64,000 bases of DNA from Aquisediminimonas sp031376385 (lineage in GTDB: Bacteria > Pseudomonadota > Alphaproteobacteria > Sphingomonadales > Sphingomonadaceae): positions 210,662 to 274,661 of the forward strand of contig JANMDQ010000029.1 in the NCBI GenBank assembly GCA_031376385.1. Direction: 5' to 3'. This document shows, piece by piece, positions 34,729-43,608 of the stretch. Both the position numbers and the translations under genes were made by a program. Under the pieces are notes generated by a model. The model had not been told where the DNA came from and did no database searches. It worked only from the letters and a program-made list of their open reading frames with translations. The first letter of the stretch is position 1; each line of letters begins with the position of its first letter.

Positions 34729-35631
34729 CTACGCTTGCGCGCGGTGCATGATCTTATGGTGTATGAACACAATGATCCCGCCGATGATCAGACCGAACAC
34801 GCCCGATAGCGCGGCATCAGCGATCCATGCTAGCACACCGTTGCTGATCCCCAGCATCTTGCCGACGTAGATATGGACGCCGTGCAGAATGATCTGCCCG
34901 CCGACCCACAACATGGCCGCGGTGCCAATGATCGACAGGGCGGAAAGAAGTTTGGGCATGGCCTTCACAAGGCCCCGGCCAATTGCGCGGGTCGTCGATA
35001 GGCTGCGCTGGGCCAAGTTGAGGCCAATATCATCCATTTTTACGATCAGCCCGACCGTGCCGTAGACCCCAATGGTGATGGCGAGCGCGACAAAGGCAAG
35101 AACGGCCGCCTCCATCGCGATGGATTTTTGCCCGATATCGGCGACTTCATTGAGGGCAATGGCCATGATTTCGGCGGACAAGATGAAGTCCGTCCGCACC
35201 GCGCCAGACACCATAGCAGCTTCATGTTCTGCTGATGACATTTCCGCCACTTCTTCGGCCAGCGTTTCTTCCTTGTCACTGAATTTCTCAATGATCTTTT
35301 CTGCGCCTTCAAAGCAAAGATAGGCCCCGCCAATCATGAGCAGTGGCGTGATCGCCCATGGCAGGAAGGCGCTGAGCAGCAAGGCGACTGGCAGAATGAT
35401 GATAATTTTATTGAACAGCGATCCCTTGGCGATCCGCCAGATGATCGGCAGTTCACGGTCAGGCGTAAAGCCAGTGACATATTGCGGGGTCACCGCTGTA
35501 TCGTCGATAACGACCCCAGCCGCTTTGCTTCCCGCTTTGCCAGCGGCAGCCGCAACATCATCGAGTGACGCAGCAGCGACTTTGGTGATGGTGGCAATAT
35601 CGTCGAGAAGGGCAGCGAGACCGGAGGGCAT
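34729..35631 (-). CDS. DUF808 (YedI-type) inner membrane protein
   Basis: The 300-residue protein opens with MPSGLAALLDDIATITKVAAASLDDVAAAA, read in parts, followed by SKAAGVVIDDTAVTPQYVTGF, the invariant beginning of DUF808 proteins such as E. coli YedI. Six or so hydrophobic helices follow, with GGAYLCFEGAEKI and TDFILSAEIMAIALNEV. The function is unknown; it is usually a single conserved gene. It sits between the GFA gene and ispB with separate short spacers. Confidence 0.88.
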   Translation of the reverse strand: MPSGLAALLDDIATITKVAAASLDDVAAAAGKAGSKAAGVVIDDTAVTPQYVTGFTPDRELPIIWRIAKGSLFNKIIIILPVALLLSAFLPWAITPLLMIGGAYLCFEGAEKIIEKFSDKEETLAEEVAEMSSAEHEAAMVSGAVRTDFILSAEIMAIALNEVADIGQKSIAMEAAVLAFVALAITIGVYGTVGLIVKMDDIGLNLAQRSLSTTRAIGRGLVKAMPKLLSALSIIGTAAMLWVGGQIILHGVHIYVGKMLGISNGVLAWIADAALSGVFGLIIGGIIVFIHHKIMHRAQA

Positions 35632-35694
35632 GGTTGGATCCTGATTTAGATGATCTCAGGGATAGCTGCACAGGCGCGAAGCGCAAGGCTTTGG

Positions 35695-36102
35695 TTAGGC
35701 CTGCTTTTCCAACATTACGCCGCCTTCGGGAAATTGCACCCAGTCATGGGAAGAACTGGTCCAATAATGTAGCGTTGGGGCCAAATCCTTTGCGTTATCA
35801 AGTGTGCCGGCCTTCACTATGATCATCTGCGGGGCAGCCGGAATTTCGCTGACGATGGGCGATCCGCACGTTCCACAGAATTTGCGGATGACCTTGCCAC
35901 CACTTTCTCCAGTATCTTCGTAAGCGGTCAGCACGCCCGTGATCGCCACAGCCTCTGCTGGCATAACTGCAAGCAAAGCCACCGAAGACCCTGCCTGGCG
36001 CTGACAGTTTTTACAGCTACACGTCGCGATCATCATCGGCGGCCATGCAGCCGTGTAGCGCACTGCGCCGCAAAGGCACCCGCCTTCTCTCACTTCACCC
36101 AT
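35695..36102 (-). CDS. GFA/CENP-V family zinc protein
   Basis: ATG 36102 overlaps the TGA stop of the upstream CYP153 gene by one base (TGATG), so the genes are translationally coupled. The 135-residue protein has the zinc ligands of the family: GGCLCGAVRY, CSCKNCQRQAG and KFCGTCGSPI. The family includes enzymes first described as glutathione-dependent formaldehyde activating, but most members have no proven activity and some bind S-hydroxymethylglutathione. In this operon it might deal with a reactive aldehyde formed downstream of P450 hydroxylation (inference). Confidence 0.85.
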   Translation of the reverse strand: MGEVREGGCLCGAVRYTAAWPPMMIATCSCKNCQRQAGSSVALLAVMPAEAVAITGVLTAYEDTGESGGKVIRKFCGTCGSPIVSEIPAAPQMIIVKAGTLDNAKDLAPTLHYWTSSSHDWVQFPEGGVMLEKQA

Positions 36103-37340
36103 CAATAGGACTCCAGTTTAACCATCATTTTTCTATAACCGTGAACAAAGCAGGCCGCGACGCGCTCTGGCTCTTCCAACAGCTTCACGCGCATTCGCCG
36201 CTTGGCCATTTCTTCCAGCAGGATCGTTACTTGCAGTTCCGCCAGCCGCGCCCCGACGCAGCGGTGGATGCCGTAGCCGAAAGACAAATGCCGCCGCGCA
36301 TTGTCGCGCCTAATGTCAAACGCATCGGCATTGGGAAACACGCTTTCATCGCGGTTGCCAGAGATATACCAGAGGATCACTTTATCCCCTTTGCGGATCA
36401 TCTGGCCTTCTAACTCTGTATCAACCAAGGCTGTCCGCCGCATATGCGCAAGTGGCGTTTGCCAGCGGATGGCCTCGCTCACAGTATTGGGGATCAGGCT
36501 GGCGTCTGCCTCCAAAGCAGCGCGCTGATCCGGGAATTTGTCGAGCGCATAGGCAAGGCCGGACATGGTGTTACGCGTGGTATCGTTGCCGCCGACGATG
36601 AGCAGGATCAGGTTCCCCATAAACTCTTGAGGGTCCATGTGACTCATGCCTTCGCTGCGGATCATCATAGAAACAAGGTCAGGCGCGGGCGGAGCATTCA
36701 CCCGTTCATCCCACAGCTTTTTGAAATAGGCTCCCATTTCGTGCATATGGGCAAGCCGCTGTTCCTTCAGCGCGGAGTTTTTGATGATTTCCACATCACC
36801 CGCCCAATCGGACCACAGCGTCAACAGCCGTCGGTCCTCCCAAGGGAAATCAAATAGGATCGCCAGCATCTGCGTCGTCAGTTCAACGGAAACGCGGTCT
36901 ACCCAATCAATGGGTTCGCTGTAAGGCAAAGCATCAAGAATTTCGGATGTGCGCGCGCGAATGTCTTCGCTCATCCGCACCATTTCGCTTGGTGTGAAGG
37001 CGGGGGATACGCTGCGTCGTTGTTCGGTATGCTTCGGGCGATCCATTGCAATGAAGTTCGGCATTGGCATGTCACCGGGTGCGCGATCCGTAATCGTCAC
37101 CCCACCACCGTTGGTCCAGGATGACGAGAATATGTCCGGCAGAGCTTCGGCATGCACAATGGATTTATAGCTGGATACTGACCAAAAAGGCCCAAACTCG
37201 CTATTCGCACAGTAATAAACGGGCGCTTTGGCGCGCAATTCGGCGAAAGGCACCCGCCAGCTATCATCCGCATAAATTTCTGCGCGGCTCATGTCATACG
37301 GATCAATCGCGGCGGTCGCGGGCCTTGCCATCGTTGCCAT
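36102..37340 (-). CDS. Cytochrome P450, CYP153-like
   Basis: ATG 37340 has AAGGAG seven bases upstream. This 412-residue P450 shows CYP153 hallmarks: PMPNFIAMDRPKHTEQRR, the I-helix LLIVGGNDTTRNTMSG, EAIRWQTPLAHMRRTA, and the heme loop FGYGIHRCVGARLAELQ. CYP153 enzymes hydroxylate terminal methyl groups of alkanes and related hydrophobic chains; they need a ferredoxin and reductase, which are not next to it. It is the second of two tandem copies and is coupled to the GFA gene. Confidence 0.9.
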   Translation of the reverse strand: MATMARPATAAIDPYDMSRAEIYADDSWRVPFAELRAKAPVYYCANSEFGPFWSVSSYKSIVHAEALPDIFSSSWTNGGGVTITDRAPGDMPMPNFIAMDRPKHTEQRRSVSPAFTPSEMVRMSEDIRARTSEILDALPYSEPIDWVDRVSVELTTQMLAILFDFPWEDRRLLTLWSDWAGDVEIIKNSALKEQRLAHMHEMGAYFKKLWDERVNAPPAPDLVSMMIRSEGMSHMDPQEFMGNLILLIVGGNDTTRNTMSGLAYALDKFPDQRAALEADASLIPNTVSEAIRWQTPLAHMRRTALVDTELEGQMIRKGDKVILWYISGNRDESVFPNADAFDIRRDNARRHLSFGYGIHRCVGARLAELQVTILLEEMAKRRMRVKLLEEPERVAACFVHGYRKMMVKLESY

Positions 37341-37373
37341 GTCACTCTCCTTTGAATCAGGGGAAAGTTGCGC

Positions 37374-38633
37374 CTAATAGCGTTCGAGTTCAACCATCAT
37401 TTTTTGGTAGCCGTGCACGAAACAAGCCGGCACACGCTTAGGCTCTTCAATCACATTCACGCGCAGGCGGCGCTTTTGCATTTCAGAGATTAAGCCGGTC
37501 AGCTGCATTTCGGCGACCCGCGCACCGACGCAGCGGTGGATGCCGTAACCGAACGCCAAGTGCCGCCGCGCATTTTCACGTTCCACAATGATGTCATCGC
37601 CGTTGGGGAAAATCGTTTCGTCGCGGTTGCCCGACGCATACCAAAGCGCCAGTTTATCGCGCTTCTTGATCTGGTGCCCGAACAGTTCGGTGTCCTCAGT
37701 CGCGGTGCGGCGCATATGCGCAAGTGGTGTTTGCCAGCGCAGGATTTCATGCATCGCGTTCACTGCCAGTTCCGGCGCGTGATTCTGTTCAAGAATGGCC
37801 CGCTGTTCAGGGAATTGATTGAGACCGTAGGCATAGGCCGACATGCTGTTGCGCGTCGTATCATTGCCGCCAACAATCAGCAGGATCAGGTTCCCCATGA
37901 ATTCATATTCCGACATATGCTTCATCGCGTCAGACTGGAGCATCACTGAAATAAGGTCATGTTGTCCCGGCGTTGCGGCTTTTTTATCCCAAAGATGCTT
38001 GAAAGCGGCGCCCATTTCAAACGCCGTTTCCGTCCTGAACTTCCGGGTTTCTGGTGTATCAAAGCGTTCGACATCGCCCAATATGTCTGACCAGCGAGTC
38101 AGATCACGCCGGTTTTCCCAAGGGAAGTCAAACAGGATCGCGAGCATTTGGGTGGTCAGTTCCATCGACACCAAATCGACCCAATCGAAAGGCTTTCCAA
38201 TGGGAAGCGAATCCAGCACATCACCCGTGCGCTTCAAAGAATCCGCGTTCATCCGTTGAATTTCCCCGGGGCCAAATGCAGGCGCAACGGTGCGGCGCTG
38301 TGCGCTATGCTGTGGCGGGTCCATCGCAATGAACATCGGCATCGGAATTTCATTTTCCTGCATATTGTCGATGCCGTCACCGGCCACTGTGATGCCGCCA
38401 ATTTCCCAACTGGAGGAGAAAATTTTTGGCAGCGCCTCAATATGCTGAATTGGCTTGTAAGTAGAGACGGACCAGTAAGGGCCGAATTTAGACGTTTCGC
38501 ATTTATAAATTGGGTTGTTGGCGCGGAGTTCGCGAAATGGTTCCTGCCACCGATCTTCGGCCCACATTTCGGCGCGCGTCACATCGAGCGGATCAATTTC
38601 TGATTCGACTTCTGGTTTGAAAGCTGTGGCCAT
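37374..38633 (-). CDS. Cytochrome P450, CYP153-like (tandem paralogue)
   Basis: The start is placed at ATG 38633 (MATAFKPEVESEIDP): AGAGG sits nine bases before it but directly touches the alternative ATG at 38642. The 419-residue protein is homologous to its downstream neighbour throughout, sharing AMDPPQHSAQRR, LLIVGGNDTTRNSMSA, LRWQTPLAHMRRTA and FGYGIHRCVGARVAEMQ. The insertion AGDGIDNMQENEIPMP sets it apart. The two genes are 33 bases apart and arose by duplication; different chain-length preferences are plausible but not deducible. Confidence 0.9.
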   Translation of the reverse strand: MATAFKPEVESEIDPLDVTRAEMWAEDRWQEPFRELRANNPIYKCETSKFGPYWSVSTYKPIQHIEALPKIFSSSWEIGGITVAGDGIDNMQENEIPMPMFIAMDPPQHSAQRRTVAPAFGPGEIQRMNADSLKRTGDVLDSLPIGKPFDWVDLVSMELTTQMLAILFDFPWENRRDLTRWSDILGDVERFDTPETRKFRTETAFEMGAAFKHLWDKKAATPGQHDLISVMLQSDAMKHMSEYEFMGNLILLIVGGNDTTRNSMSAYAYGLNQFPEQRAILEQNHAPELAVNAMHEILRWQTPLAHMRRTATEDTELFGHQIKKRDKLALWYASGNRDETIFPNGDDIIVERENARRHLAFGYGIHRCVGARVAEMQLTGLISEMQKRRLRVNVIEEPKRVPACFVHGYQKMMVELERY

Positions 38634-38712
38634 GACTCGCATCCTCTCAATTTTTATTGAGTTGCAGTTTGCTACTATTCACATGGATGTCAATGGGGAG
38701 AATGACGGTCGG

Positions 38713-39939
38713 TCAGGCCAATTTGCTCCACCCAAAGCCAAAGGCGCTTTTCCAGCTTCCCGATTTTAGCACACCGACCCGGAATAGTCGCGCCGCGATC
38801 AAGATGGTAATGGCAACCCATAGCCCTTGCCACAACAAAGCCAGCAGATGGGGCCAGAGCGAGGCATCTGTTGCCGCGCGCGCGGCCATGGCGAACGGGG
38901 AACTGAAGGGGAAGACCTCTGCAAAGCGTGCGATGCTTGATCCAGGTGATCCTGCGGCTGCGGATGACAGGCCAAACATCGCCACCTGAAAAACAGTGAT
39001 CGGCAGCGACAGCATCTGGATTTCGCGTATCGTACCAGCTTGCCCGCCGACACCCAAGAACACCGCACCAAGCAACATATAAGCCATCGTAAAATAAAGG
39101 CCGCAGAGGATCAGAAAAGTCGGCATGCCGATTGCTGGTTGCAAACTCGCCGCCGCAAGCAGTTCGGGTATTGCCGTCACCGCAATTGCGGCAAGCCCGC
39201 CCCAGAAGCCGACGAACAAAAGCGCGACGCCGAACATGCCGATCAGCTTGCCAAGGAACACGGCCTCTAAAGGCGCGGCAGCAGCAAGGATTTCGATCAC
39301 CTTGTTGGACTTTTCCTCCGCCAACATGCCCACCGATTGCCCCGCGAGCAGTAGCGTGACGAGGAAGATCGTGAACACTGCTAGATAGCCTGTCGTCTGC
39401 CGCCCGCCTACACTCGACACGCTGGTTTGGGTCGCGGTGACAGTCGCTTTGCTCAGTGTCATATCACCGAACAGGCCGCCTTTGCGTGTCCGCAATGTTT
39501 GTTCGGCAAGCTCCGCAAGGAATGCTGACGATCCTGTGGCACGGGGGTGATGGACAATTTCTGGCTGTTCCAACGGGCCATACATGACGGCGATATAGTC
39601 TGCCTTGTTGGATTTCAGCAGGCCGTAAGCTGTTATCTTGGGATCCGCATGCATCGGCACATATTGCAGTTCTGGCGGCCCGCCAAAACGGTCAAGTAAA
39701 GGCCGCAGTCGCTTCTCTGCTGCGCGCAAATCGGCTTCATCTTCGGGCGTTGCGATAATCGCGATGCGTGACGCGTTAGCTGAACTTTGGGCAACTTGGC
39801 TTGCGCCCGTACCGCCCAGGCCGCCCAATATGATCATGAACAGCGGGGCGAGGAGGAAGAGCAGGAATGTCGGCGTGGCGACCACAGCGAGGAAATCGCG
39901 GCGGGCAATGATGAAGGTCTGGCGCAAAGTAAGGTTCAT
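38713..39939 (-). CDS. ABC-2 type exporter permease (NatB-like)
   Basis: The 408-residue protein has an N-terminal membrane helix (FLLFLLAPLFMIILGGLGG), a periplasmic domain of about 130 residues, and then five or six helices in the C-terminal half. LAEEKSNKVIEILAAAAPLEAVFLGKL is the conserved cytoplasmic motif of the ABC2_membrane_3 family. Its start overlaps the stop of the ATPase gene by four bases (ATGA). Together they form a Nat-type exporter, proposed for Na+ or small lipophilic compounds in other bacteria. Confidence 0.87.
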   Translation of the reverse strand: MNLTLRQTFIIARRDFLAVVATPTFLLFLLAPLFMIILGGLGGTGASQVAQSSANASRIAIIATPEDEADLRAAEKRLRPLLDRFGGPPELQYVPMHADPKITAYGLLKSNKADYIAVMYGPLEQPEIVHHPRATGSSAFLAELAEQTLRTRKGGLFGDMTLSKATVTATQTSVSSVGGRQTTGYLAVFTIFLVTLLLAGQSVGMLAEEKSNKVIEILAAAAPLEAVFLGKLIGMFGVALLFVGFWGGLAAIAVTAIPELLAAASLQPAIGMPTFLILCGLYFTMAYMLLGAVFLGVGGQAGTIREIQMLSLPITVFQVAMFGLSSAAAGSPGSSIARFAEVFPFSSPFAMAARAATDASLWPHLLALLWQGLWVAITILIAARLFRVGVLKSGSWKSAFGFGWSKLA

Positions 39940-40853
39940 AACGCGGCCTCCGCCTTGGCAGACTGCACGATATTGACGAACGCATCGTGCAGGCCCGGGC
40001 GCTCCATCGTCAGTCCGGAAATGCCGTGGCCTGTCTGGATCAGTTTAAGCACAAGCGTCTCCGCTCCGCCCTCGGGCACAGTGAAGCGCCAACTGTCGCC
40101 TATTTTCGTCGCGTCAGCCGGCAGCAGCGCAGGCAGTTCCGCGTCATCTTTCACCGGCACATAGCTGGCACGCATGGGGAGCCGCCCGCGCGCTTCATCC
40201 ACGGTGCCCTCAAACCGCACCAGCCCGCCTGCAATGATTGACAGCCGCGCGCACAGGCGTTCGGCATGGGCCATCACATGCGTGGAAAAGAGTATCGTCG
40301 CCCCGCGTGCTTGTTCAGCAAGGATCAGGCTTTCCAGATGTTCCTGATTGACGGGGTCGAGGCCGGAGAAGGGCTCATCCAGCACAATTAGTTCCGGCTT
40401 ATGCACGATGGACCCCAGCAGTTGCACCAGTTGCGCCATGCCCTTCGACATTTGGCGGATTTTCTTGTCGACCGACGCACCGAGGCCCGCCTGCTCCATC
40501 ATCTCGCCGGCACGTTTGCGACCTTCGTTCCAATCAAGACCGCGCAGTGCCCCCATGAAGGCAATGGCCTCGCGTGCTTTCATGCCAGGATAAAGGCCGC
40601 GCTCTTCGGGCAGATATCCGACGCGGTGACTGGCGTTACGCGGGTTGGATTCGCCGAGCAACCGCCGCTCGCCTGCGTCAGGATCGATAATGCCCAATAT
40701 CATGCGCAGCGTGGTCGTTTTGCCCGCGCCATTGGGGCCAAGCACGCCGTAAATTTCGCCTTGCGGGGCGGATAGGCTGACGCCTTTGACGGCTTCGGCT
40801 TTATCAAAACGCTTTATCAGGCCCTCTGCCCAAACTGGATCATTCGATGACAC
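39936..40853 (-). CDS. ABC exporter ATP-binding protein (NatA-like)
   Basis: GTG 40853 (read as MSSNDPVWAEGLIKRF) is the preferred start since the longer frame would extend into the divergent queG gene; AAGGCG lies about nine bases upstream. Motifs are Walker A GPNGAGKTTTLRMI, Q-loop VGYLPEERGLYPGM, a degenerate signature QMSKGMAQLVQLLGSI, Walker B LIVLDEPFSGLDPV and the H-loop FSTHVM. The last 80 residues form the DUF4162 regulatory extension of such exporters. It is coupled to the permease gene. Confidence 0.88.
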   Translation of the reverse strand: MSSNDPVWAEGLIKRFDKAEAVKGVSLSAPQGEIYGVLGPNGAGKTTTLRMILGIIDPDAGERRLLGESNPRNASHRVGYLPEERGLYPGMKAREAIAFMGALRGLDWNEGRKRAGEMMEQAGLGASVDKKIRQMSKGMAQLVQLLGSIVHKPELIVLDEPFSGLDPVNQEHLESLILAEQARGATILFSTHVMAHAERLCARLSIIAGGLVRFEGTVDEARGRLPMRASYVPVKDDAELPALLPADATKIGDSWRFTVPEGGAETLVLKLIQTGHGISGLTMERPGLHDAFVNIVQSAKAEAAL

Positions 40854-40901
40854 GCGGTTCTCGCCTTTTCGTTCGCCCCGGCATTGTGGTAGCGGTGAAG
40901 C

Positions 40902-41942
40902 ATGGCCGATAACAAGCATTCCCTTGCCACAGAGTTAAAGGCTGAGGCGTTAAGGCTTGGCTTTGCGACCGTAGGCATCGCGCCGGCGGATCAAAGCTTC
41001 GCGCCAAGCCTTAACGCGTGGTTGGACGCAGGGCATCACGGCACAATGGACTGGATGGAAGCGCGCAAGGGCCAGCGGGCCGGGCCAACGGCGCTTTGGG
41101 CTGAGGCGCGCAGCGTGGTTGCACTGGGCATGGCTTATTATCCGCCGCCTGAAATGCCACGTCCAGCAACACTCGGGGTGATTTCCACTTATGCTCAAGG
41201 GGCGGATTATCATGATGTCGTGAAGCGCGCACTGAAAGCGCTTGCCCGCTGGCTGGTGGAGCGGACGGGGTGCGAATTGAAGGTCTTTGTTGATACCGCA
41301 CCCGTGATGGAAAAGCCGCTGGCCGTGAGTGCGGGGCTGGGGTGGCAGGGCAAGCACACTAACGTAGTCAGCCGCAGTCATGGCAGCTGGTTGTTCCTCG
41401 GTGCAATTATGACGACGCTGAATTTGGAGGCTGACACCCCCCACACGGATCGGTGCGGCAGTTGCACGGCCTGTCAGACAGCGTGTCCCACAGATGCATT
41501 CCCTGCGCCCTATCAGGTCGACGCGCGGCGCTGTATTTCCTATCTGACGATTGAGCATAAGGGGCCGATCCCGCATGAATTTCGTCGCGCAATGGGCAAC
41601 CGGATTTATGGCTGCGATGATTGCCTGGCCGCATGCCCGTGGAACCGCTTTGCCTCGGCTGCTCAAGCCAACAAGGCGTTTGCCCCGCGCGCTGAGCTGA
41701 CTGCGCCTGCTCTGGCTGACTTGCTGGCACTGGACGATGCGGGGTTTCGGCAGGTTTTTTCAGGGTCTCCAATTAAGCGGATCGGGCGGGACCGGATGGT
41801 GCGCAATGTGGCGATTGCGGTAGGGAATAGCGGGCAGGGGAGCTTAGTGGGGCCGTTGCAGGATTTGCTCGGTGATCCGTCGGAGGTGGTGCGCGATGCT
41901 GTCGAGTGGGCGTTGGCGGAACTCTTTGGTCCCCTTCCCTGA
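40902..41942 (+). CDS. queG: Epoxyqueuosine reductase QueG
   Basis: This 346-residue iron-sulfur protein catalyses the last step in queuosine formation in tRNA. The two [4Fe-4S] ligand sets are visible: C185, C188, C191, C195 (CGSCTACQTACPTDAF) and C211 with C238, C241, C245 (CDDCLAACPWNRF). The cobalamin/active-site region has FVDTAPVMEKPLAVSAGLGWQGKH in parts. The C-terminal HEAT-like helices (DPSEVVRDAVEWALAEL) bind tRNA. The stop codon lies inside the left arm of a palindromic repeat, so the final residues (FGPLP) are repeat-derived. Confidence 0.94.
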   Translation: MADNKHSLATELKAEALRLGFATVGIAPADQSFAPSLNAWLDAGHHGTMDWMEARKGQRAGPTALWAEARSVVALGMAYYPPPEMPRPATLGVISTYAQGADYHDVVKRALKALARWLVERTGCELKVFVDTAPVMEKPLAVSAGLGWQGKHTNVVSRSHGSWLFLGAIMTTLNLEADTPHTDRCGSCTACQTACPTDAFPAPYQVDARRCISYLTIEHKGPIPHEFRRAMGNRIYGCDDCLAACPWNRFASAAQANKAFAPRAELTAPALADLLALDDAGFRQVFSGSPIKRIGRDRMVRNVAIAVGNSGQGSLVGPLQDLLGDPSEVVRDAVEWALAELFGPLP

Positions 41943-42016
41943 GCTTGTCGAAGGGCCGACCTCAGCCCTGAAACGCCGAGCTTCAGAAGAACGGCCCTTC
42001 GACAAGCTCAGGGAAG
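41934..42016. repeat. Perfect 25-bp inverted repeat (CCTGAGCTTGTCGAAGG family)
   Basis: The arms at 41934-41958 and 41992-42016 are exact reverse complements, separated by 33 bases. The core CCTGAGCTTGTCGAAGG is a very common short palindromic repeat in sphingomonad genomes. It overlaps the queG stop codon and could act as a transcription terminator or mRNA stabiliser. Confidence 0.9.
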
Positions 42017-42046
42017 AGAGTGGTAGGTAGGGGGAGAACTCAAGTG

Positions 42047-42418
42047 TCACTTCCGCGTAAGCGCGCTCACGCAACTGGCCTTATCCGCGTCCCGCCCATC
42101 AGGAACGCGGGCGGATAAGTAAGTTACTACCGGTTCCTTCCCCTTTGCGGGCGGATAGAGATAAGCATCGAGCACACAGTTAGTGCTGGCGAATTGCAGC
42201 TTGCGGGCATTTTCCTCCCGCACGTCTTGCTGCGCCGGGCCAAAGAGCGACACAAGCGCGCGAGCGTCTTTGCCCATGACCCGATCTAACCCAGTCGCCG
42301 CTTTCGCTGTTGGTGGTGGAATGAAAGTTGCGGGCCGTTGTTCAACAGATTTGGCCGCGCCCCCACATGCGGCGAGGGCGAGCAAGGGAAGGAGGCTGAA
42401 TGAGGCGCGATGGATCAT
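42047..42418 (-). CDS. Small lipoprotein of unknown function
   Basis: ATG 42418 opens MIHRASFSLLPLLALAACGG, a lipoprotein signal with lipobox LAAC; the frame continues 20 residues upstream without a signal. The mature 105 residues have a Pro-rich start and two Cys (STNCVLDAYLYPPAKG and KASCVSALT), probably disulfide-bonded. DRVMGKDARALVSLFGPAQQDVREENARKLQF, read in parts, resembles the outer-membrane assembly lipoprotein SmpA-like fold in layout only. The gene faces the queG repeat. Confidence 0.65.
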   Translation of the reverse strand: MIHRASFSLLPLLALAACGGAAKSVEQRPATFIPPPTAKAATGLDRVMGKDARALVSLFGPAQQDVREENARKLQFASTNCVLDAYLYPPAKGKEPVVTYLSARVPDGRDADKASCVSALTRK

Positions 42419-42561
42419 AATCAATTCCAACTTATGGTTGATGTCTTCCGAATGACTCCACTCAGTGACGGTTGTCAACGTCGGGTTGCGCGCGTTGGGG
42501 CCAACGGCTAGGGCGCGGCAACATTCCGCAAAGCTCTGTCTTGTTAATTAGGGGATTACCG

Positions 42562-43557
42562 TTGAGCCAGCCTACCTTAGACGTTGTTGCCATTGGCAAT
42601 GCCATTGTTGATATTCTGGCGCCAGCCAGCGACGCCCTGATTGACGAACTGGCATTGCCGCGCGGCGGCATGCAACTCATCTCCGCTGAAGATGCAGAGC
42701 GGCTTTATGCGCGAATGGGCGCAGCTGTAGAAGCGAGTGGCGGTTCTGCTGCCAATACAATTGCGGGAATGGCAGCATTGGGACGTAAATGTGGCTTTAT
42801 CGGCCAAGTCGCCAACGACCAATTTGGCAAGATATTTTCCCATGACATGCGCACCAACGGCGCAGAGTTCACAACGCCACCGCGCGAAGGGGAGCCGCCC
42901 ACCGGGCAGGTGTTGATCTTTGTATCGCCAAATGGCGATCGGACAATGAACACATTTTTGGGGGCAGCGCAGCATCTTGATCGCACGGCGCTTGACCGCG
43001 ACATGATCGAACGATCAGGCGTGCTTTATCTCGAAGGATATCTTTGGAACGCGGACTCGTCCCGCGCTGCAATGGCGGAGGCGATTTCCATCGCACGCCA
43101 AGCAGGTCGCAAAGTCGCCTTCACATTGTCTGAGATTTTTGTGATCCTGGGCCACGGCCAAGATTTCCGCGATATGATGGTGCGCGGTGACATTGATATC
43201 CTGTTTGCCAATGAAGGCGAAATTCTGGCGCTGATGGGTACCGACGATGTTGAAGCTGCCTTGGCAGAAGCGTCCGCACTTGTTCCAACACTTGTCGTCA
43301 CATTTAGCGCTGAGGGCGCTGTGGCCATTCAGAACGGTGAGCGCGCCAAAGTCGCTGCGGAACCTGTCGCACGGGTCGTCGATACGACGGGGGCGGGTGA
43401 CTTGTTTGCGGCGGGTTTCCTTGCAGGGCAAGCCGAGGGACGTTCCTTACAGGATAGCCTGACCATGGGGGCGATTTGCGCCGGTGAGATTATCTCTCAC
43501 TACGGACCACGGGCAGAGGCGGATTTGGCGGCATTGGTGAAGGCGCGGCTGGGATAA
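42562..43557 (+). CDS. Adenosine kinase, PfkB family
   Basis: TTG 42562 is chosen as start (AGGGGA eight bases upstream; the protein then begins SQPTLDVVAIGNAIVDIL), as the upstream frame has no homology-like sequence. The 331-residue sugar-kinase fold protein has GGMQLI, the SGGSAANTIAGMAALG motif, and the catalytic anion-hole region DTTGAGDLFAAGFLAG with the base Asp. The alphaproteobacterial type phosphorylates adenosine to AMP in purine salvage, though other nucleosides or sugars cannot be excluded. A bidirectional terminator follows. Confidence 0.85.
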   Translation: MSQPTLDVVAIGNAIVDILAPASDALIDELALPRGGMQLISAEDAERLYARMGAAVEASGGSAANTIAGMAALGRKCGFIGQVANDQFGKIFSHDMRTNGAEFTTPPREGEPPTGQVLIFVSPNGDRTMNTFLGAAQHLDRTALDRDMIERSGVLYLEGYLWNADSSRAAMAEAISIARQAGRKVAFTLSEIFVILGHGQDFRDMMVRGDIDILFANEGEILALMGTDDVEAALAEASALVPTLVVTFSAEGAVAIQNGERAKVAAEPVARVVDTTGAGDLFAAGFLAGQAEGRSLQDSLTMGAICAGEIISHYGPRAEADLAALVKARLG

Positions 43558-43562
43558 AAAAA

Positions 43563-43584
43563 GAGGGGGCCGCAAAGCCCCCTC
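43563..43584. terminator. Bidirectional terminator
   Basis: GAGGGGGC (43563-43570) pairs with GCCCCCTC (43577-43584) around a 6-base loop, flanked by A-tract on the left and AATTTCTT on the right, between convergent genes. Confidence 0.9.
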
Positions 43585-43608
43585 AATTTCTTGGATGGTA
43601 CTGGCCTA

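Noticed and set aside
40854..40919. Upstream start (ATG 40919) for the ABC ATPase
   Set aside because: It would overlap the 5' end of the divergent queG gene and adds 22 residues without ABC similarity.
41934..42016. Insertion sequence ends
   Set aside because: The inverted arms enclose only 33 bases with no transposase; it is a short palindromic repeat, not an IS.
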